Shown here piece by piece: positions 61,308-64,000 of a stretch of 64,000 nucleotides of DNA. The notes under the pieces are model-generated. The model saw nothing but the letters and a program-made list of their open reading frames with translations, had not been told where the DNA came from and did no database searches. Within the stretch, counting starts at the first letter, position 1. Every line of letters starts with the position of its first letter. Source of the DNA: an uncultured Acidobacteriia bacterium (GTDB lineage Bacteria > Acidobacteriota > Terriglobia > Bryobacterales > Bryobacteraceae); the NCBI GenBank assembly GCA_903851195.1, contig CAINNJ010000009.1, positions 116,067 to 180,066 on the forward strand. The letters run 5' to 3'. The position numbers and the translations under genes are program-made.

Positions 61308-61763
61308 TTAACCTACTTTCTTTGCAACAACTTCCGGTTTTTTAAGCTTTCCTCCGCTAACATTTGCTAACATCCGTTCCGGCTGGCGTTTGTTTGCTCC
61401 AATAACATCGGCCATTGCATCGTCCCAAATCTTCGCCGCAGCGAGTTCGTGTGCTTCGAGCGCGTGGGCATAGATCGAGAGAGTGATGTTTGCATTCGCG
61501 TGCCCCAATCGCTTCGCAACCGTGGGAATCGGTACGCCTTTGCTCAGCAGTTCACTGGCATGAGCGTGACGTAAAGAATGTAAACTGACACCTTTCAACC
61601 CAGCCTTTTTCATCATTTGCGATACTCGGTTCCTGGCGCTGGTGGGGTTGTAGTAGCCACCTTCCGGGCGACAGAACACGAGCTGATGGGACGCTGCCAG
61701 AATCACAGTCTGGCAGCGTCCTTTTCTGGAGGAATCGATTGCACTGCCGTGGTAGCATCCTTG
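61308..61763 (-). pseudogene. 5'-truncated tyrosine-recombinase integrase
   Basis: The minus-strand frame encodes the C-terminal catalytic half of a phage-type integrase: L-V-F-C-R-P-E-G-G, then L-H-S-L-R-H-A-H-A-S-E-L-L-S-K-G (H-x-x-R region), L-G-H-A-N-A-N-I-T and I-Y-A-H-A (catalytic Tyr). The N-terminal core-binding and first catalytic Arg are missing; a stop (TAG at 61764-61766) lies upstream in frame. The gene is directed toward the tRNA, as is normal for tRNA-targeted integrative elements, and ends 2 bp from it. Confidence 0.85.
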
Positions 61764-61765
61764 CT

Positions 61766-62233
61766 ATGCGGTTTAGTAGTTGCGTACGTACGCTGATGGT
61801 GGTCTTTCTATTGCTGATCGCCGTGACAATGTCTGGATTTGCTCAGGACGATGCCCGCCGTGATGGTAACTGGTGGAAAAACATTCCGACGGCGGGAAAG
61901 CTCTGGTATATGGCTGGTGTGGTTGAGGGTATGCAGCTCGGGCGGGATGTTTCGTCATGGCTGTTTCAGAAGAATTCCGCGAGCGACGCGTGCAGGGCTT
62001 CGCTTATTGAATCGTTTCGCGCCTTCAGAAACAACATTGGTAACAGCACAAATGAACAGATTGCGGATGGTCTGAACGAGTTCTATTCCGACTACCGCAA
62101 CAGGTCAATACTTGTAATCCATGGGGCAAGCGTTGTCATGCGCGCGATTGGGGGTGAGTCCAAGTCTTACCTGGAAGAGGTGACTATAAACCTCAGACGC
62201 TCAGACGCGTTTGAAGCAAAGGACGCCAAATAA
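61766..62233 (+). CDS. Hypothetical exported protein of the island
   Basis: From ATG 61766 the product is 155 aa with a strong signal peptide (R-T-L-M-V-V-F-L-L-L-I-A-V-T-M-S-G-F-A-Q, cleavage after A). The mature part is helical (W-W-K-N-I-P-T-A-G-K-L-W-Y-M-A-G, then N-E-F-Y-S-D-Y-R-N-R-S). I do not recognise a family. Upstream ATG 61739 is in frame, but 61766 gives the better signal peptide. Confidence 0.65.
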   Translation: MRFSSCVRTLMVVFLLLIAVTMSGFAQDDARRDGNWWKNIPTAGKLWYMAGVVEGMQLGRDVSSWLFQKNSASDACRASLIESFRAFRNNIGNSTNEQIADGLNEFYSDYRNRSILVIHGASVVMRAIGGESKSYLEEVTINLRRSDAFEAKDAK

Positions 62234-62364
62234 TTATTATTCGTGCGCTGCCATAAAAATTCACCTATACTGCCCGAGAGTCGTTCGAGGTCATCATCCG
62301 CCAGCGTCTTTTCTGTATCCGAACCACCGTTGATTTCCTCGATTCGTGACTTATCGGTATTCAT
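62167..62364 (-). CDS. Small acidic hypothetical protein
   Basis: A 65-aa frame (ATG 62364) inside the overlapping small-gene cluster. It starts M-N-T-D-K-S-R-I-E-E-I and has D-T-E-K-T-L-A-D-D-D-L-E-R-L-S. It overlaps the end of the preceding small gene by 14 bases and the convergent exported-protein gene by 67 bp. The latter overlap makes it uncertain. Confidence 0.35.
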   Translation of the reverse strand: MNTDKSRIEEINGGSDTEKTLADDDLERLSGSIGEFLWQRTNNNYLASFASNASERLRFIVTSSR

Positions 62365-62497
62365 AGCCGTCAGAGCCCACGTAGATGACTGTTTCGATTT
62401 GGTCGTCATTCGGATCCCTATAGCGTGTTCGCTCCTCCAACCCGCATAAGGGCTGACCTTCAAGAAGCAGAGGCATGAAATCGTCCAATTTGTTCAT
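62351..62497 (-). CDS. Tiny hypothetical protein coupled to the DUF1737 gene
   Basis: A 48-aa frame starting at ATG 62497, which overlaps the stop of the DUF1737-like gene (ATGA). It starts M-N-K-L-D-D-F-M-P-L-L-L-E and ends V-I-Y-V-G-S-D-G-Y-E-Y-R, with a plausible soluble composition. The tight overlap supports translation; the function is unknown. Confidence 0.5.
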   Translation of the reverse strand: MNKLDDFMPLLLEGQPLCGLEERTRYRDPNDDQIETVIYVGSDGYEYR

Positions 62498-62667
62498 CTC
62501 TTAATTAGCGCTTGAGAGAAGAGTTGGTGCGTTGAACTCTTGCCGTCCGGGTCAGGTTCCTGCGAAACGCAAACGCCGCCAATTGGCTCCCAACCTTCAT
62601 CTAGTTTTTCGTTAACTCGCTCCACCAGTGCTTCGTGGCTCGGGTCGTGTATGTTCTCGTATTTCAT
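62494..62667 (-). CDS. DUF1737-like small protein
   Basis: A 57-aa product that fits the DUF1737 pattern: L-V-E-R-V-N-E-K-L-D-E-G-W-E-P-I-G-G-V, then a C-terminal Q-A-L-I-K-R. These small cytosolic proteins occur in mobile elements and phage regions. It is first in a string of three overlapping minus-strand small genes. Confidence 0.65.
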   Translation of the reverse strand: MKYENIHDPSHEALVERVNEKLDEGWEPIGGVCVSQEPDPDGKSSTHQLFSQALIKR

Positions 62668-62760
62668 ATCACCATTGTATATTGTTATTTGCGGGGAGTG
62701 ACAGCAGGCCTGCCCGGCTACCGCGAGGTAGATCTGAAGGTTCCGCCCGTTTCGAATTCA

Positions 62761-62922
62761 TCAGCGCTCCGTGGCTGAACCGACACCACGCTGCTGGTCC
62801 TGTGGCTTCTCTGCTACGGCTTTCGGCTGCTCGATGGTTCGGCCCTGACGGATCGGAAGTTTGGGGCGGCAGGCGGCGGACGGCCGAACGTATACGCGGT
62901 AGTCCTTCGGCGTGAATTGCAT
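62761..62922 (-). CDS. Possible small hypothetical protein
   Basis: A 53-aa frame (ATG 62922) reads M-Q-F-T-P-K-D-Y-R-V-Y-V-R-P at the N-terminus and ends R-G-V-G-S-A-T-E-R. No family is recognised and there is no strong ribosome-binding site; it may be coincidental. Confidence 0.3.
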   Translation of the reverse strand: MQFTPKDYRVYVRPSAACRPKLPIRQGRTIEQPKAVAEKPQDQQRGVGSATER

Positions 62923-63071
62923 GGTGCGATTCTATCGAACGGGCGCTGGACTGGTGGCAGCGGCACACGAGCGGCTTCTCGCTTCGCAGAGCCGGGCATC
63001 CCGTCGAATCTGACCGTAAAGGATGCCTGAAGTGGCCGATAGAGCGAGAGGACAACCAAAAGGAAACGACC

Positions 63072-63443
63072 ATGCTACCACCCATAATGCCAACTGAGAT
63101 GCCGACGAGTACGACAGCGATGGAACCGACGGCAACGGAAATCCCAACCACTGGAACAATGAAGTTCCTAACCTTTTCCGGCTGGATCTTTGTTATCTGC
63201 GGGATGATCGGGGTGGCTGGATTCTTCGATGAGGTGTCAAGGAATGGAAGGGACGCGGGCGCTTTTCTGGGCCTTGGCATGGGTGGATTTATCTCAGGAC
63301 TACTGCTGTTCGCGGTGTCCTCAGCGCTTCACAAGCTGTTTCAGATTGAAGCGCATCTGCGACCAGCAATCTCAGCCGAAGCAGCCGTGTTGGCCGCTGC
63401 TACCGCCGAACGCACCGAGGTCCGCTGGGGACTGCGTCCCTAG
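63072..63443 (+). CDS. Small membrane protein
   Basis: A 123-aa product with AAAGGAAA just upstream of the ATG. After a Thr/Pro-rich start there are two hydrophobic segments (about residues 33-52, F-S-G-W-I-F-V-I-C-G-M-I-G, and 66-84, L-G-L-G-M-G-G-F-I-S-G-L-L-L). It is in the island next to the IS-like end and is not recognised. Confidence 0.5.
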   Translation: MLPPIMPTEMPTSTTAMEPTATEIPTTGTMKFLTFSGWIFVICGMIGVAGFFDEVSRNGRDAGAFLGLGMGGFISGLLLFAVSSALHKLFQIEAHLRPAISAEAAVLAAATAERTEVRWGLRP

Positions 63444-63666
63444 ACCATTCTCTTGGCTTTTTATAGAGCTTCTGCCCGTCGCTCGCTGCGCTCGTTGTCG
63501 TCACACGGGTCTGCCTTTAGCAGTTCGATTTGGGCGAATGTCGGCAGGCAAACCGGACACCACAGCGGTTCTGATCTGTGGGGAATTCCCCACCAGCGAT
63601 ACGGCGGGGGTGCGGCGGTGATGGTCATCGGCTACATCATGACACTCACTGTACGGCTTAAGTGAA
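63444..63666. other. Gap without an evident gene
   Basis: This stretch has only short frames that I judge to be chance. It separates the small membrane protein from the truncated acidic gene. Confidence 0.4.
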
Positions 63667-63867
63667 TTACAGATCCTCCAGATCGTCCCGGTAGGTCTGC
63701 CATTCATCAGGATTGATGCTCCGATCGGCCAGAAATTGGGAAGCGGCGGATATCGCGGTCTCTTTCGCTTGGTCAACGGTGTCCTCCTCCCCGCTCCAAA
63801 CCTCTTTCTTTACCGATTCGTCATGAATCGATATGCGAACATGATCCTCCGTTTGCAGCTGTGTTTG
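63667..63867 (-). pseudogene. 5'-truncated small acidic protein beside an IS-like end
   Basis: The minus-strand frame is protein-like throughout: V-R-I-S-I-H-D-E-S-V-K-K-E-V-W, then D-Q-A-K-E-T-A-I-S-A-A-S-Q-F-L, ending T-Y-R-D-D-L-E-D-L. No ATG, GTG or TTG in frame precedes it before a stop at 63868-63870. The break falls just before the repeats of the IS-like end, so its 5' part was probably displaced by that insertion. Confidence 0.55.
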
Positions 63868-63875
63868 TCAACTAG

Positions 63876-64000
63876 GTGTGGCCCACCTGTGATACTGTCA
63901 TTTGGCCCACTTTGATGGTCTGATCTGGCCCCCCTGTTCCTGTGGTTTGCCTGCTCGCGCAGACGCTCTTCCGAGTTGATGGCGGCGGAAACCGCCGCCA
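63876..64000. mobile_element. Probable end of an IS21-family-like insertion sequence
   Basis: Three copies of TGGCCCAC or TGGCCCCC start at 63879, 63903 and 63926, about 24 bp apart. Spaced multiple repeats at the termini, which bind the transposase IstA, are a hallmark of IS21-family ends. No transposase sequence is inside the window; it would lie beyond 64000. The exact left boundary cannot be set. Confidence 0.45.
63980..64000. repeat. GC-rich perfect hairpin at the window end
   Basis: TGGCGGCGG-AAA-CCGCCGCCA, a 9-bp inverted repeat with a 3-base loop. It may be part of the IS-like end or a stem within coding sequence beyond the window. Confidence 0.4.

Noticed and set aside
1..64000. CRISPR arrays
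   Set aside because: No regularly spaced direct repeats with unique spacers and no cas genes were seen on either strand.
1..64000. Ribosomal RNA genes
   Set aside because: No 16S, 23S or 5S sequence is present; only one tRNA was found.

Overview
The window is high-GC, gene-dense bacterial chromosome. It most resembles an Acidobacteriota genome of the Bryobacter/Solibacter type. The clues are two TIGR03435-type soil-associated proteins (9839-10618, 49141-49881), an ADOP-type duplicated orphan permease (21520-24016), an Oar-like TonB-dependent receptor with a carboxypeptidase-regulatory N-terminus (16511-19549), a PEP-CTERM protein beside a TPR lipoprotein, and many Tat-exported or beta-propeller proteins acting on plant polymers. 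This taxonomic call is inferred from gene content; no rRNA is present.

Layout. 1-9.7 kb: NHL and sorbosone-dehydrogenase-type propellers, a membrane protein/peptidoglycan amidase pair, a TPR lipoprotein and a frameshifted PEP-CTERM protein. 9.8-16.4 kb: TIGR03435 protein, a doubled small-domain protein, DUF1801 and DUF3291 proteins, a multicopper-oxidase remnant, a Tat-exported glycosidase-like protein with a two-cupin partner, and a UPF0175/PIN toxin-antitoxin pair beside a truncated Tat gene. 16.5-30.5 kb: TonB receptor with a clear terminator, B12-binding radical SAM protein, ADOP permease (3' frameshift), EthD protein, alginate-export porin, small hypotheticals, and a TMTC-like membrane/TPR protein broken by one base. 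30.6-39.4 kb: molybdopterin oxidoreductase cluster, DksA-type regulator behind a structured leader, PgeF, a GT39-like transferase and a DUF3500 protein. 39.4-43.7 kb: a tightly overlapped operon of PL22-like protein, flavin reductase, flavin reductase-Gfo/Idh/MocA fusion and TIM-barrel isomerase, probably for sugar-acid catabolism. 44.7-48.9 kb: beta-CASP nuclease, then the most notable unit, a PrnA-like tryptophan halogenase followed 2 bp later by an EgtD-family methyltransferase. 49-61 kb: a MITE-like element, amidohydrolase, a potABCD-type polyamine ABC operon, GH88/105-like hydrolase, AroE, SMP-30 protein, metallothionein and ImuA/ImuB. 61.2-64 kb: tRNA-Gly followed by an integrated island with a decayed integrase, tiny overlapping genes and an IS21-like end.

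The main discovery candidate is the halogenase-methyltransferase pair at 46295-48900. The halogenase keeps the PrnA catalytic and tryptophan-pocket residues. The methyltransferase keeps the EgtD amino-acid-backbone residues, but the residues that read the histidine imidazole in EgtD are replaced by Ala, Ala and Ile. No egtB-like gene is nearby. Together they suggest a pathway from tryptophan to a halogenated tryptophan betaine (chloro-hypaphorine type) rather than ergothioneine.

Three genes (PEP-CTERM, ADOP, TMTC/TPR) are each broken by a single base. Such indels can be real or can come from base-calling errors in an assembly, so those breaks should be checked against raw reads.
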